Shown here: piece by piece, positions 45,425 to 53,775 of the stretch | How the letters are laid out: every line of letters starts with the position of its first letter | How positions within the stretch are numbered: the stretch's first letter is position 1 | NCBI GenBank assembly: GCA_964579725.1 | Contig: CAZOHG010000013.1 | Coordinates: 7,820-71,819, forward strand | Origin: CAZOHG01 sp964579725 | GTDB lineage: Bacteria > Zhuqueibacterota > JdFR-76 > BMS3Abin05 | DNA length: 64,000 nucleotides | Direction of reading: 5' to 3' | Made by a program: the position numbers and the translations under genes | The notes under the pieces: model-generated | Told to the model about the DNA's origin: nothing | Seen by the model: only the letters and a program-made list of their open reading frames with translations | The model's database searches: none

Positions 45425-46372
45425 ATGCCACGGACATTGGTAACCGGCGGAGCAGGATTTTTGGGTTCGCACCTTTGCGAATATTTGCTCAAACAAGGGC
45501 ACGAAGTCATTGCCATGGACAACTTGGCCACGGGGAATATTGAGAATATTGAGCATTTACAGACGGAAAAATTCAAATTCATTAAGTACGACGTGACCGA
45601 GTACATTTACGTGGCCGGTGAAATCGACTACATTTTGCATTTTGCCTCTCCGGCCAGTCCCATTGACTATTTGAAAATGCCGATTCAGACCCTCAAAGTG
45701 GGATCGTTGGGAACTCACAAGGCGCTGGGTTTGGCCAAAGAGAAAAACGCCACCTTTTTGCTGGCGTCAACCTCTGAGGTGTACGGGGACCCGCTAATCC
45801 ACCCTCAGAAAGAGAGTTATTGGGGTAATGTGAATCCGGTAGGGCCGCGCGGCGTGTACGACGAGGCCAAACGCTTCGCCGAAGCTCTGACCATGGCCTA
45901 CCACCGCTACCACGGTGTGGACACCAAAATCGTACGCATTTTTAACACCTACGGCCCACGTATGCGGTTGGGCGACGGACGAGCCATTCCCACGTTTATT
46001 CCGCAGGCCTTGACTAACAAGCCGGTTTCGGTTTTTGGCGACGGTTCACAGACCCGCAGTTTTACGTACGTGGACGACACGGTGGCGGGCATTTACAAAC
46101 TTCTCATTTCGGATTACCACGACCCCGTCAATATTGGAAATCCCCACGAAATGACCATTCGGCAAATTGCGGAAAAGATTATTCAAATGATCGGAAGCAG
46201 CAGCATCATTAAAGAAGAACCTTTACCCATTGACGACCCGAAAGTGCGCCAACCGGACATTACCCTGGCACGCGAAGTGTTGGGCTGGGAGCCAAAAGTG
46301 GAGGTGGAAGAAGGCCTGACCAAAACCATTGCCTGGTTCCGAAGCTTAAAAGATTGGTCGAAAGAAAGGTAG
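45425..46372 (+). CDS. UDP-glucuronate decarboxylase (UDP-xylose synthase) type SDR
   Basis: 315 residues. Extended SDR: TGGAGFLGSHL at 7-17, the YDEAK catalytic pair Tyr145 and Lys149 after ASTSEVYGDP, and VRIFNTYGPRM. The FASPASPIDY and GPRGVYDEAKR stretches are typical of UDP-glucuronic acid decarboxylases, giving UDP-xylose for surface glycans; a UDP-glucose 4-epimerase-like role is the alternative. AAGGAG lies just upstream of the ATG. A terminator follows. Confidence 0.9.
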   Translation: MPRTLVTGGAGFLGSHLCEYLLKQGHEVIAMDNLATGNIENIEHLQTEKFKFIKYDVTEYIYVAGEIDYILHFASPASPIDYLKMPIQTLKVGSLGTHKALGLAKEKNATFLLASTSEVYGDPLIHPQKESYWGNVNPVGPRGVYDEAKRFAEALTMAYHRYHGVDTKIVRIFNTYGPRMRLGDGRAIPTFIPQALTNKPVSVFGDGSQTRSFTYVDDTVAGIYKLLISDYHDPVNIGNPHEMTIRQIAEKIIQMIGSSSIIKEEPLPIDDPKVRQPDITLAREVLGWEPKVEVEEGLTKTIAWFRSLKDWSKER

Positions 46373-46441
46373 ATTTCACTTACCGGAAGCGTTCGGTTTT
46401 GCTTCTCGTTGCAGGTGTTTTCTCAAAACTTCGGAAATGAA

Positions 46442-46482
46442 AAAATTGCCCCCTTTTTAGATGTCGGGCAATTTTTTCTTTT
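46442..46482 (+). terminator. Rho-independent terminator after UDP-sugar decarboxylase
   Basis: AAAATTGCCC (46442-46451) pairs with GGGCAATTTT (46466-46475), loop 14 bases, then TTCTTTTT. Confidence 0.8.
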
Positions 46483-46556
46483 TGTGCTTCGTTCAGAGAC
46501 AAACGGGAAATGGCAGGGGAAAGGAATAAAAATCGGTAAAACGGCAGGGAAACAGC

Positions 46557-47567
46557 GTGAAAATCCTCTTACTTCGATTTAGTGCAATCGGCGACGTGGT
46601 CCTGACGTCGGCTGCCATTCGAATGCTTCGGGAAAAATACCCCGACGCTCGAATCGACATGGTGGTACGTCAAGGACTTGAACCGCTAATGGTGCACAAC
46701 CCCCGCCTCAACCGCATTTTTACCCTACCGCCTTCGGCTACCCCAAAAGATTTGCAGGCCTTGGCGGCCACACTCAATACAGTTCGTTACGACTGGATTT
46801 TCGACTGGCAGAAGCACACGAAGAGTTACCTGTTGTCCTGGTTGGTCAAGGGAAAGGTCCGCCGGTTTCCCAAATACGCGGGAAAGCGGTTTTTTCTTGT
46901 TTATTTCAAGAAAAATTATTATCGTAACATCGTACCTGTGCCGCTCCGGTACTTGAAAGCGCTCAGGCCCCTGGACGTAACCGATGACGGCAAGGGCCTG
47001 GAGCTTTTTATTCCGGAGGAGACCCAAAGAGCGGTTTCAAAAAAATGGCCGCTGGTAGCAGAATCTTTCTGGGCTTTTGCTCCTGGTGGCGGGCGCGCAA
47101 CCAAGCGCTGGCCCACGCATTATTTTGTGGAATTAATCGCCCTTTACTTGCAGAAACCGGGGCGAAAAGTCGTTTTAGTGGGGGGAAAAGAGGATGAAGC
47201 CGTTTGTCGTTACATTGAGGAACGACTTTCCCACGAGGTGCTGAATCTCTGCGGAAAGACCACACTTTTGGAAACCGCAGCGGTTTTGCAAAAATCCGGG
47301 GGATTGGTTTCGAACGACACGGGCGTCCTTCACATGGCCGCGGCTTTTCAAAAACCGATTGTGGCGATTTTCGGACCAACGGTGAAAGAATTCGGATTTT
47401 TCCCGTTTCGCACGCCCAATGTGGTGCTGGAAAAAAGTCTCCCGTGTCGACCCTGTTCCTTTCACGGAACCGACAGGTGTCCGTTGGGGCATTTTTCGTG
47501 TATGGCGACGATTTTGCCTGAAGAGGCGCTTCAGGCGGTCAATTACTTTGACGAAAGATTGTTTTAA
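46557..47567 (+). CDS. Glycosyltransferase family 9 (heptosyltransferase-like)
   Basis: 336 residues. N-terminal KILLLRFSAIGDVVLTSAAIRMLR is the GT9 signature (given as LLLRFSAIGDVVLTSA and AIRMLR); the C-terminal half has GGGRATKRWPTHYFVELI, LVGGKEDEAV and VSNDTGVLHMAAAF, the ADP-heptose binding region. These enzymes add heptose to the LPS inner core. GTG start at 46557 with an AGGGA site. The Kdo transferase gene follows by 50 bases, supporting LPS-core assembly. Confidence 0.9.
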   Translation: MKILLLRFSAIGDVVLTSAAIRMLREKYPDARIDMVVRQGLEPLMVHNPRLNRIFTLPPSATPKDLQALAATLNTVRYDWIFDWQKHTKSYLLSWLVKGKVRRFPKYAGKRFFLVYFKKNYYRNIVPVPLRYLKALRPLDVTDDGKGLELFIPEETQRAVSKKWPLVAESFWAFAPGGGRATKRWPTHYFVELIALYLQKPGRKVVLVGGKEDEAVCRYIEERLSHEVLNLCGKTTLLETAAVLQKSGGLVSNDTGVLHMAAAFQKPIVAIFGPTVKEFGFFPFRTPNVVLEKSLPCRPCSFHGTDRCPLGHFSCMATILPEEALQAVNYFDERLF

Positions 47568-47617
47568 GAATCGAGGCGTCTGCTTCGCTCGGACGCTTCC
47601 AAAATGGACAGGTTAGT

Positions 47618-48922
47618 GTGACGGAAACTGTCTGGTTTGTGCTGTACAACGCAATCGGAGTGCCCTTGATGTGGGGCACATTTCATTTTTTGAGTCTTTT
47701 CAATCGGAAGGTGCGCCACGGGATTCGCGGGCGGAAAAGGCTCTGGCGAGATCTGGCCGAATTCCGCCGCAAAGATGAACCGGCTTCGAGCCCCAGGCTT
47801 GTTTTCCACAGCGCTTCTCTGGGGGAATACGAACAAATCCGCCCGATTTTACACCGATTGAAAGAAAATCACCCCGATTGGAAATTGGTGGTGACCTTTT
47901 TTTCCCCCTCCGGCTACGAAAATTTCAAAAACGGAGGCGATCTTGATTTGGCCGTTTACCTTCCTTTTGATTCGCTACGCAGCGTGCAGCGTTTTTTGAG
48001 TTGGGTCAAGCCGTCCGCACTGATTATTTCCAAACATGATGTGTGGCCAAATTTGATCTGGACGGCGGAGCGGCGCAGCATTCCCGTGCTTCTGATTAAT
48101 GCCACCCTTCCACAGGATTCCAAAATAACCCGGTGGCCCGGGCGTTCTTTTTACCGCCGGGTGTACGCCAGAATGACGGCTATTTTCCCGGCTTCTCAAA
48201 CCGACCTGGCCGAATTCCGAAAATTAACGGCCCCGGGGAGCCGTTTGCGGGTGTTGGGAGACACCCGATTTGACCAGGTATTGCGTCGCGCCGAAGAAAG
48301 TCGCTCCGGGCGTTTCTTCCCGGAGGAATGGCGCACCTGCCCTCTGATTTTTGTGGCCGGTAGCACCTGGCCCTCGGACGAGGAACACCTGTTACCCGCA
48401 CTGTTTACGTTTTTTAAAAAAGCTCCTGAAAGCTGTTTTGTCATTGTGCCGCACGAACCGACCGAAAACCACGTGGCCGAACTGCTGGGCGCTTTTGCGT
48501 CTGAGAAAATTCCGGTGTTGTTGTACTCAAAATGGCGACAGGGGCAATCGGCCTCTTCCTACCATTTTTTACTGGTAGATGAAATCGGCGTGCTGGCCAA
48601 TTTGTACGCTTACAGTCACGTGGCGTACGTGGGAGGCAGTTTCGACCCGGGTGTGCACAATGTCATGGAGCCTGCCGCTTCTGCCAACGCCGTACTGTTT
48701 GGCCCGAAAATCCTGAATTCCCCCGAGGCGCAGGAATTGGTGCGGCGTGGGGCTGGTTTTGTGGTCAATTCCGCTCGTGAAATAGTTGCCGTTTTGCGTA
48801 CGCTGACTTCCAACCCGGAGAAACTAACGACAGCCCGCCAAACAGCCCGTCATTTCGTGTTAGAAAATGTCGGAGCCACCGAAGCCATTGTGCGTGAAAT
48901 TGAATCCGCTGTTTCCGTTTAG
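47618..48922 (+). CDS. waaA: 3-deoxy-D-manno-octulosonic acid transferase
   Basis: 434 residues, the usual WaaA/KdtA size. A membrane-binding N-terminus (about 5-28) is followed by FHSASLGEYEQIRP, where the Glu is the catalytic base of the family, KHDVWPNLIW in the place of the usual E-x-D/E-WPN, and in the CMP-Kdo half FVAGSTWPSDEEH, VDEIGVLANLY and GGSFDPGVHNVMEPAA. It moves Kdo from CMP-Kdo to lipid A. KHDVWP for E-x-E-x-WP is the form common in Bacteroidetes. Start is GTG at 47618. Confidence 0.93.
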   Translation: MTETVWFVLYNAIGVPLMWGTFHFLSLFNRKVRHGIRGRKRLWRDLAEFRRKDEPASSPRLVFHSASLGEYEQIRPILHRLKENHPDWKLVVTFFSPSGYENFKNGGDLDLAVYLPFDSLRSVQRFLSWVKPSALIISKHDVWPNLIWTAERRSIPVLLINATLPQDSKITRWPGRSFYRRVYARMTAIFPASQTDLAEFRKLTAPGSRLRVLGDTRFDQVLRRAEESRSGRFFPEEWRTCPLIFVAGSTWPSDEEHLLPALFTFFKKAPESCFVIVPHEPTENHVAELLGAFASEKIPVLLYSKWRQGQSASSYHFLLVDEIGVLANLYAYSHVAYVGGSFDPGVHNVMEPAASANAVLFGPKILNSPEAQELVRRGAGFVVNSAREIVAVLRTLTSNPEKLTTARQTARHFVLENVGATEAIVREIESAVSV

Positions 48923-48929
48923 GCCCGCC

Positions 48930-49706
48930 ATGATTGTCGTCAAGAATCTTGCATTTTCCTATTCTCCCGAATCACCATTCGTCTTTAGCGAGCTCAATCT
49001 GACGCTAAAAGAGGGAGAATTTGTCAGTTTTATGGGTAGTAATGGCTCGGGCAAGACCACCCTGGCGCGATGTCTCAACGGCTTGAATCTGCCTTCTCAA
49101 GGAGAGGTTTGGGTGGACGGCCTGAACAGCTCGGATCCGGCCGAAAACATGAAAATACGCGCCCGCGTGGGCATGGTGTTCCAGAACCCGGACAACCAGA
49201 TTGTGTCCACCACGGTAGAGCGGGAAGTTGCATTCGGTTTGGAAAATTTGGGGATTCCGCACACGGAAATGCAGCCAATTGTGGAAGAAAAACTTCGGCA
49301 ATTCGATTTGGAAAAATATCGGTACCGGGCCCCCCACACACTTTCCGGCGGAGAGAAACAGCTGCTGGCCCTGGCGTCGGTTTTGGCCATGAAACCCCGG
49401 TATGTGATCTTTGACGAGCCGACCTCCCTTCTCGACCCCCTCTGGCGAGAACGCATTTTGGAAACGGTTGCGGAACTCCATAAATCCGGCCAAATTACCC
49501 CCATTTTGATTACCCAATTTCCGGAAGAGACCTTGCAATCCGATCGTTTAATTGTTTTGAACGAAGGGAAAATCTTTCTGGACGATTCACCGGGGAAAAT
49601 TTTTGAAAAGCCCGAACCCCTGCGGGAAGCGGGTGTCGGAATTCCCCTAAAATTCCAGATTCGTTCGCTTTTACCGGACGGGTACCGGTGGGAGGGCGAG
49701 GCATGA
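48930..49706 (+). CDS. ecfA1: ECF transporter ATPase, EcfA1 type
   Basis: 258 residues. Walker A GSNGSGKTT at 36-44, Q-loop MVFQNPDNQIVS (the FQNPDNQ form typical of cobalt/ECF ATPases), signature LSGGEKQLL and Walker B YVIFDEPTSLLDP. With EcfA2, EcfT and an S-component it drives vitamin or metal uptake. It starts eight bases behind waaA; a longer frame overlapping waaA is less likely. No EcfT or S gene is adjacent. Confidence 0.88.
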   Translation: MIVVKNLAFSYSPESPFVFSELNLTLKEGEFVSFMGSNGSGKTTLARCLNGLNLPSQGEVWVDGLNSSDPAENMKIRARVGMVFQNPDNQIVSTTVEREVAFGLENLGIPHTEMQPIVEEKLRQFDLEKYRYRAPHTLSGGEKQLLALASVLAMKPRYVIFDEPTSLLDPLWRERILETVAELHKSGQITPILITQFPEETLQSDRLIVLNEGKIFLDDSPGKIFEKPEPLREAGVGIPLKFQIRSLLPDGYRWEGEA

Positions 49707-50560
49707 TTCGCTTCCAGGATGTTTCCTTTCGGTACAGTGAGGGATTGGAAGGTTTTCTTTCTTCGGAAGCCGTACTTCAAAATATTTCTTTTCGAATTGC
49801 GCCCGGAGAATTTGTGGGACTGGTGGGTCCCAGCGGATCGGGAAAAACCACGCTTATTCAACATTTCAACGGACTTTTAAAACCAACCACCGGCAAAATT
49901 TGGGTGGCCGGGGAAGAGATTACGGAGAAAAAAAAGAATTTAAAAGAGATTCGAAAGCGCGTGGGGATCATTTTTCAGTTTCCCGAGCTGCAATTTTTTG
50001 AGAACACGGTTTTTGAGGAAGTTTCCTACGGCCCGCAAAATCTGGGAATTCCGGCCGCAGAGATTGAAAAGCGCATTCAAAAGGCTTTTGAATGGTTGGA
50101 CATGGATTTAAACCGATTTCGTCGGCGTTCTCCGTTTCGCTTGAGCGAGGGGGAAAAGCGCCGCGTGGCTATTGCCAGCGTTTTGGTCATGGAACCGGAC
50201 GTCCTCATTTTCGACGAGCCGACCGCCGGACTGGACTACACCGGGGTGACGTTGCTACGCCGATTTATTCGCAATCTGCGCCGAACCAACAAGACCGTGG
50301 TGCTGGTTTCCCACGACATGGATTTTATTGCCGAACTGGTAGACCGTGTCCTCTGTTTGAAAGACGGACAGGTGCACTTCGATGGAACAAAGGCGGATTT
50401 TTTCGCCAATGATTCTCTTTTGCGGGAGGCCAAACTGAGGCCGCCGGAAATTGTCCGTTGGGTCCGCCGGCTCCGTCAACAGGGGCTTCCCCTCAGTGCC
50501 GATTTGTTCAGTTCGGAAGAACTCCTTCAGTTTTTAAGAAATCTCAAGAAAAATAATTAG
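49703..50560 (+). CDS. ecfA2: ECF transporter ATPase, EcfA2 type
   Basis: 285 residues. Walker A GPSGSGKTT, Q-loop IIFQFPELQFFENTVFEEV (the FQFPE form typical of EcfA2), signature LSEGEKRRV with Glu for the usual Gly, as in many EcfA2 proteins, and Walker B VLIFDEPTAGLD. The ATG at 49703 overlaps the ecfA1 stop (ATGA) and has GGAGGG upstream. The pair forms the heterodimeric motor of an energy-coupling-factor transporter, but the operon ends here without EcfT, which must be encoded elsewhere if the motor works. Confidence 0.88.
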   Translation: MIRFQDVSFRYSEGLEGFLSSEAVLQNISFRIAPGEFVGLVGPSGSGKTTLIQHFNGLLKPTTGKIWVAGEEITEKKKNLKEIRKRVGIIFQFPELQFFENTVFEEVSYGPQNLGIPAAEIEKRIQKAFEWLDMDLNRFRRRSPFRLSEGEKRRVAIASVLVMEPDVLIFDEPTAGLDYTGVTLLRRFIRNLRRTNKTVVLVSHDMDFIAELVDRVLCLKDGQVHFDGTKADFFANDSLLREAKLRPPEIVRWVRRLRQQGLPLSADLFSSEELLQFLRNLKKNN

Positions 50561-50807
50561 TTAGAAAAGAAGAACGTCCCCTATTCGGACCTCTAACCAA
50601 TTTTTCCCTCTTGGAATCAGACCGGTAGAAACCACAAAATTGTAATTCCTTCGCCTTTGCAACTTGATTTTTTCCAACTTCAGCCGATAAAATAAAGGGC
50701 CCTAAGGAAAGCGGATTTCAAAATTGCAAGTGTCTAAAACCGTTGGAATGGAATTTGCAAAATTGAAATGCGACGAAGGGCAACCGATTAAAAATAGAGG
50801 ATTTGTT

Positions 50808-51884
50808 ATGTCAGAAGCCGCAGCGGAGGTCGCCACGGCCAAAATCGATAAAGTACCTGAATTCGAGCGGTATTGGGGGAATTACGGCTTTGATCACAAT
50901 TACCCGCTTGTCAGCCGAAGTCCCGAAATGAAGGACATTTTCGCCCTGATTAAAAAAATTGCCAAGAGCAATGCTACGGTTTTGATTCAGGGCGAAACCG
51001 GCACCGGGAAAGAACTTATTGCAGGGTTGATTCAGTTCATTAGTCCCCGTTCGGCCAGACCGTTTGTGAAGGTCAATTGTGCGGCGCTTCCGGAAAATTT
51101 ACTGGAAAGCGAGCTTTTCGGACACGAAAAGGGTGCCTTTACAGGGGCTTACCAACGGCGAAAAGGGAAATTTGAGGAGGCCGACGGGGGCACGATTTTT
51201 TTGGATGAAATAGGTGACATGCACCTGACCACGCAATCCAAAATTCTGCGGGTTCTACAAGACCAGGAATTCACTCGTTTGGGTGGCAATCGGGTTATTA
51301 AGGTCGACGTACGGATCATTGCGGCCACAAATAAGGATCTCCTTCGGGAAATTGAGGCCGGTAATTTTCGTACCGATTTGTACTACCGGATTAACGTGGT
51401 TAATATTCAGCTTCCGCCTTTGCGGAATCGGCGCGAGGACATTCCGCTCATTGCCGAATTTTTCCGCCGAAAATTTAGCCGTGAGCTTCGCAAAGACGTC
51501 CCCGGTTTTCACCCCGAAACCATGGCCTTGCTCAAACAACACGCGTGGCCGGGGAATATTCGGGAACTGCGAAATATGATTGAACGCGCCGTTTTGGTGG
51601 GCGACGAGGGGAAACCCATTATGCCAAAGGATTTGGCCATGGCCGGGCGGGATTATTTTGCAGCCGGCGGCAAAGAGCGCCGGAAAGGAGACCGCGCCGT
51701 CCTGAGTTTAAATTCGCTAAAACTGGAAGACGTGGAACGGGAAGTGCTGGTCAAGGCATTGAAAATGGCCAATTGGGTGCAAAAAGATGCAGCCAACCTA
51801 CTGGGGATTTCTCCCCGTGCGTTAAATTACAAGATCGCTCAGTTTAAAATTACGCACCCGGGTTGGAGAAGGCACAGTAAGTGA
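50808..51884 (+). CDS. Sigma-54 dependent transcriptional activator without sensory domain
   Basis: 358 residues. A short N-terminus (about 1-35) with no receiver, GAF or PAS domain is followed by the AAA+ domain: Walker A GETGTGKE (62-69), the sigma-54-contacting GAFTGA loop (109-114), Walker B GTIFLDEIGD (128-137), and AWPGNIRELRNMIERAV. A Fis-type helix-turn-helix (DAANLLGISPRALNYKIAQF) ends it. It activates sigma-54 RNA polymerase, and is perhaps controlled by expression level or a partner protein like PspF. ATG at 50808 with AGAGGA. It lies 10 bases upstream of a FN3-T9SS gene, and a -24/-12 promoter is found downstream at 53712. Confidence 0.93.
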   Translation: MSEAAAEVATAKIDKVPEFERYWGNYGFDHNYPLVSRSPEMKDIFALIKKIAKSNATVLIQGETGTGKELIAGLIQFISPRSARPFVKVNCAALPENLLESELFGHEKGAFTGAYQRRKGKFEEADGGTIFLDEIGDMHLTTQSKILRVLQDQEFTRLGGNRVIKVDVRIIAATNKDLLREIEAGNFRTDLYYRINVVNIQLPPLRNRREDIPLIAEFFRRKFSRELRKDVPGFHPETMALLKQHAWPGNIRELRNMIERAVLVGDEGKPIMPKDLAMAGRDYFAAGGKERRKGDRAVLSLNSLKLEDVEREVLVKALKMANWVQKDAANLLGISPRALNYKIAQFKITHPGWRRHSK

Positions 51885-51894
51885 AAGCCAATTC

Positions 51895-52521
51895 ATGAGC
51901 CGAAAATTCAGATTGATTTTTTATTTCAGCCTCTTTTTCTTTTTTCTTTCTGGATTTGGATTGGGTACCGGTTGGGCGCAGGAAGCAAGCCTTGTGGTGC
52001 AGTGGGACCCGAACACCGAATCGGACTTGGCCGGATACCGGGTTTATTGGGGAACGGTTTCTCGACAATATTCCAAACAAATTGACGTGGGCAACGTAAA
52101 CCGCTACCGAATAACGCATTTGGAAGCGGGAAAAATCTATTTCATTGCCGTGACGGCCTACGACAACTGGAACAACGAAAGCGATTTTAGTCAAGAGGTA
52201 AACGGGAAGGCGGCCGTTCATTTTCAATCGGCTGTTTCGCCCAAAGTGTTTGTTTTGTTTCAAAATTACCCGAATCCTTTCAACCCTACCACGACTATTC
52301 GGTACAGCGTACCTTCTCCCGCTGCGGTTCGATTGTCCATTTTTGACCATCGCGGCCGTCTGGTGCAAACCCTTCACAACGGGCACGACGAAGCCGGTTT
52401 GCATTCTTTTCTGTGGAACGGGAGGAATTTGCGGGGTGAGGACGTAGCGTCAGGTACCTATTTTGTGCGTCTTCGAGCGGGAGGTTTTTCTCTCTCTCAA
52501 AAACTCTTGCTGATTCGGTGA
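51895..52521 (+). CDS. FN3-domain protein with T9SS sorting domain
   Basis: 208 residues: signal peptide 1-28 (cut near GTGWAQ), one fibronectin type III domain (about 31-108, with WDPNTESDLAGYRVYWGT and IAVTAYDNWNNESDFS), and a C-terminal Por/T9SS sorting domain (about 118-208, FQNYPNPFNPTTTIRYSV). It is a short paralogue of the large protein at 53776, whose FN3 domain is clearly related (NTE-A/S-DLAGYRVY). It is co-transcribed with the sigma-54 activator. Expected location: cell surface or medium. Function unknown; this type of FN3 domain is seen next to exopolysaccharide genes in other bacteria. Confidence 0.88.
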   Translation: MSRKFRLIFYFSLFFFFLSGFGLGTGWAQEASLVVQWDPNTESDLAGYRVYWGTVSRQYSKQIDVGNVNRYRITHLEAGKIYFIAVTAYDNWNNESDFSQEVNGKAAVHFQSAVSPKVFVLFQNYPNPFNPTTTIRYSVPSPAAVRLSIFDHRGRLVQTLHNGHDEAGLHSFLWNGRNLRGEDVASGTYFVRLRAGGFSLSQKLLLIR

Positions 52522-52539
52522 ACCAAAATCCCCCCATTT

Positions 52540-53502
52540 TTAGGGAAAAAGCGGCACTTTGCTCGGAGCCTCTGGGTCGTCCCGGACGTACGTCGGAACG
52601 GCCAACCCGCCCGTGTGCTCCCGCAAATAGCGAATGAGTTGTTTCCCTCTTTCTTCACTTACCTCAAAATGTCGGGTCCCTGCCACAGGGTCCAATTGGT
52701 GCAGGTAATACGGAATGACCCGAATGGCCACTAATTGTTCGACCAATTCCAAAAGCACCTCTTCCGAATCATTAACTCCCCGCAAGAGCACACTTTGGTT
52801 TAAAACCGGAAACCCGGCCTCCACAAAACGGATACAGGCCTGCCGACTTTCTGCGGTTACCTCGGCCGGATGATTAAATTGGGTCAAAATAAAAATGGGG
52901 TGAAAAGGCTTGAGGGCCGAAATCAATTCGGGTGTGACCCGTTGCGGCAGTGTCACCGGGGCTCGGGTACCGATTCGGATCACCCGAATGTGGTTGATTT
53001 CTCTCAACGAGGCAAGAAGGTGCACCAATTTTTTGTCGGAGAGCATGAGCGGGTCCCCGCCTGAAAGAATGACCTCGCGAATTCCGGGTTGATTTTGCAG
53101 GTACGCAAGACTGTCCTGAATTTGCTTTTGCGTGGGAAAGGGTTTGCGTCCAACCGTTCGGCGCCGGGTGCAGAAACGGCAGTAGACCGGGCAGGTGTTT
53201 GAAACGAGAAACAGCACGCGATCCGGGTAGCGGTGAATAATAAGCGGCGCTTTTCGGTGTGCCTCTTCTTGAAGGGGATCGGCCTTTTCACCGGGGGCCA
53301 CAGACAACTCTCGATCGTCAGGAATGCTTTGAAGACCGATGGGATCCCGAGGTGAGTGAATGAGACGGACCCAGTAGGCATTCACACCGAAAGGCAAGTG
53401 CCCCGCATTTTCTGCCAACCATTTTTTCGAAACCCCAAAAACGTCAGCCGCCTGTCGGGTGACCTTCGGTGCCTCCCGCACAATTTCTTCCCAATCGTTC
53501 AT
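52540..53502 (-). CDS. KamA/EpmB-family radical SAM lysine aminomutase-like protein
   Basis: 320 residues. The radical SAM cysteines are Cys104-x3-Cys108-x2-Cys111 in SNTCPVYCRFCTRRR; REVILSGGDPLMLSDKKL and HPIFILTQFNHPAEVT are typical of lysine 2,3-aminomutases, as is YYLHQLDPVAGTRHFEV. It is much shorter than catabolic KamA (about 416) and near EpmB (342), which makes beta-lysine on EF-P lysine; the EF-P partner is not in the window. It may thus modify a protein or free lysine. It stands inverted between the two FN3-T9SS genes. Confidence 0.87.
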   Translation of the reverse strand: MNDWEEIVREAPKVTRQAADVFGVSKKWLAENAGHLPFGVNAYWVRLIHSPRDPIGLQSIPDDRELSVAPGEKADPLQEEAHRKAPLIIHRYPDRVLFLVSNTCPVYCRFCTRRRTVGRKPFPTQKQIQDSLAYLQNQPGIREVILSGGDPLMLSDKKLVHLLASLREINHIRVIRIGTRAPVTLPQRVTPELISALKPFHPIFILTQFNHPAEVTAESRQACIRFVEAGFPVLNQSVLLRGVNDSEEVLLELVEQLVAIRVIPYYLHQLDPVAGTRHFEVSEERGKQLIRYLREHTGGLAVPTYVRDDPEAPSKVPLFP

Positions 53503-53595
53503 TTTCCTCGCAAAGAACCTTCGATTGTTTCCTTTTCAGAACAATAAACAATACCAAAAAAAATCGGGAAAATCCAATTCAAAATTCGGGTGAGC

Positions 53596-53618
53596 TTTTC
53601 GAAAATAGAATTTCGAAA
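53596..53618 (+). promoter_or_regulatory. Tandem TTTCGAAA palindromes, candidate activator site
   Basis: TTTTCGAAAA (53596-53605) and TTTCGAAA (53611-53618) are two palindromes with centres 14 bases apart, about 95-115 bases upstream of the -24 element. This is where enhancer sites of sigma-54 activators usually lie, so they are candidates for the activator at 50808. AT-rich palindromes also arise by chance. Confidence 0.35.
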
Positions 53619-53711
53619 CCGTCATTCAGGTTTGTAATCCAGACGAGAAGAAGAAAATGGGGGATAATTTATCTTTTAATAAAATCAATACGTTGTCGTC
53701 ATTTTTGGGTT

Positions 53712-53727
53712 TGGCACAGACTTTGAA
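53712..53727 (+). promoter_or_regulatory. Sigma-54 (-24/-12) promoter
   Basis: TGGCAC (53712-53717), five bases, then TTGAA (53723-53727). The -24 half is a perfect match to TGGCAC-N5-TTGCA and the spacing is exact; the -12 half has A for C in the GC pair. The start codon of the FN3/SbsA protein is about 48 bases downstream with a GGAG site. An adjacent sigma-54 activator gene strengthens the call. Confidence 0.7.
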
Positions 53728-53775
53728 AGAGAAGATGACGAGAAACGGATGTTTGGAATTTGTTACGGAGAATTC

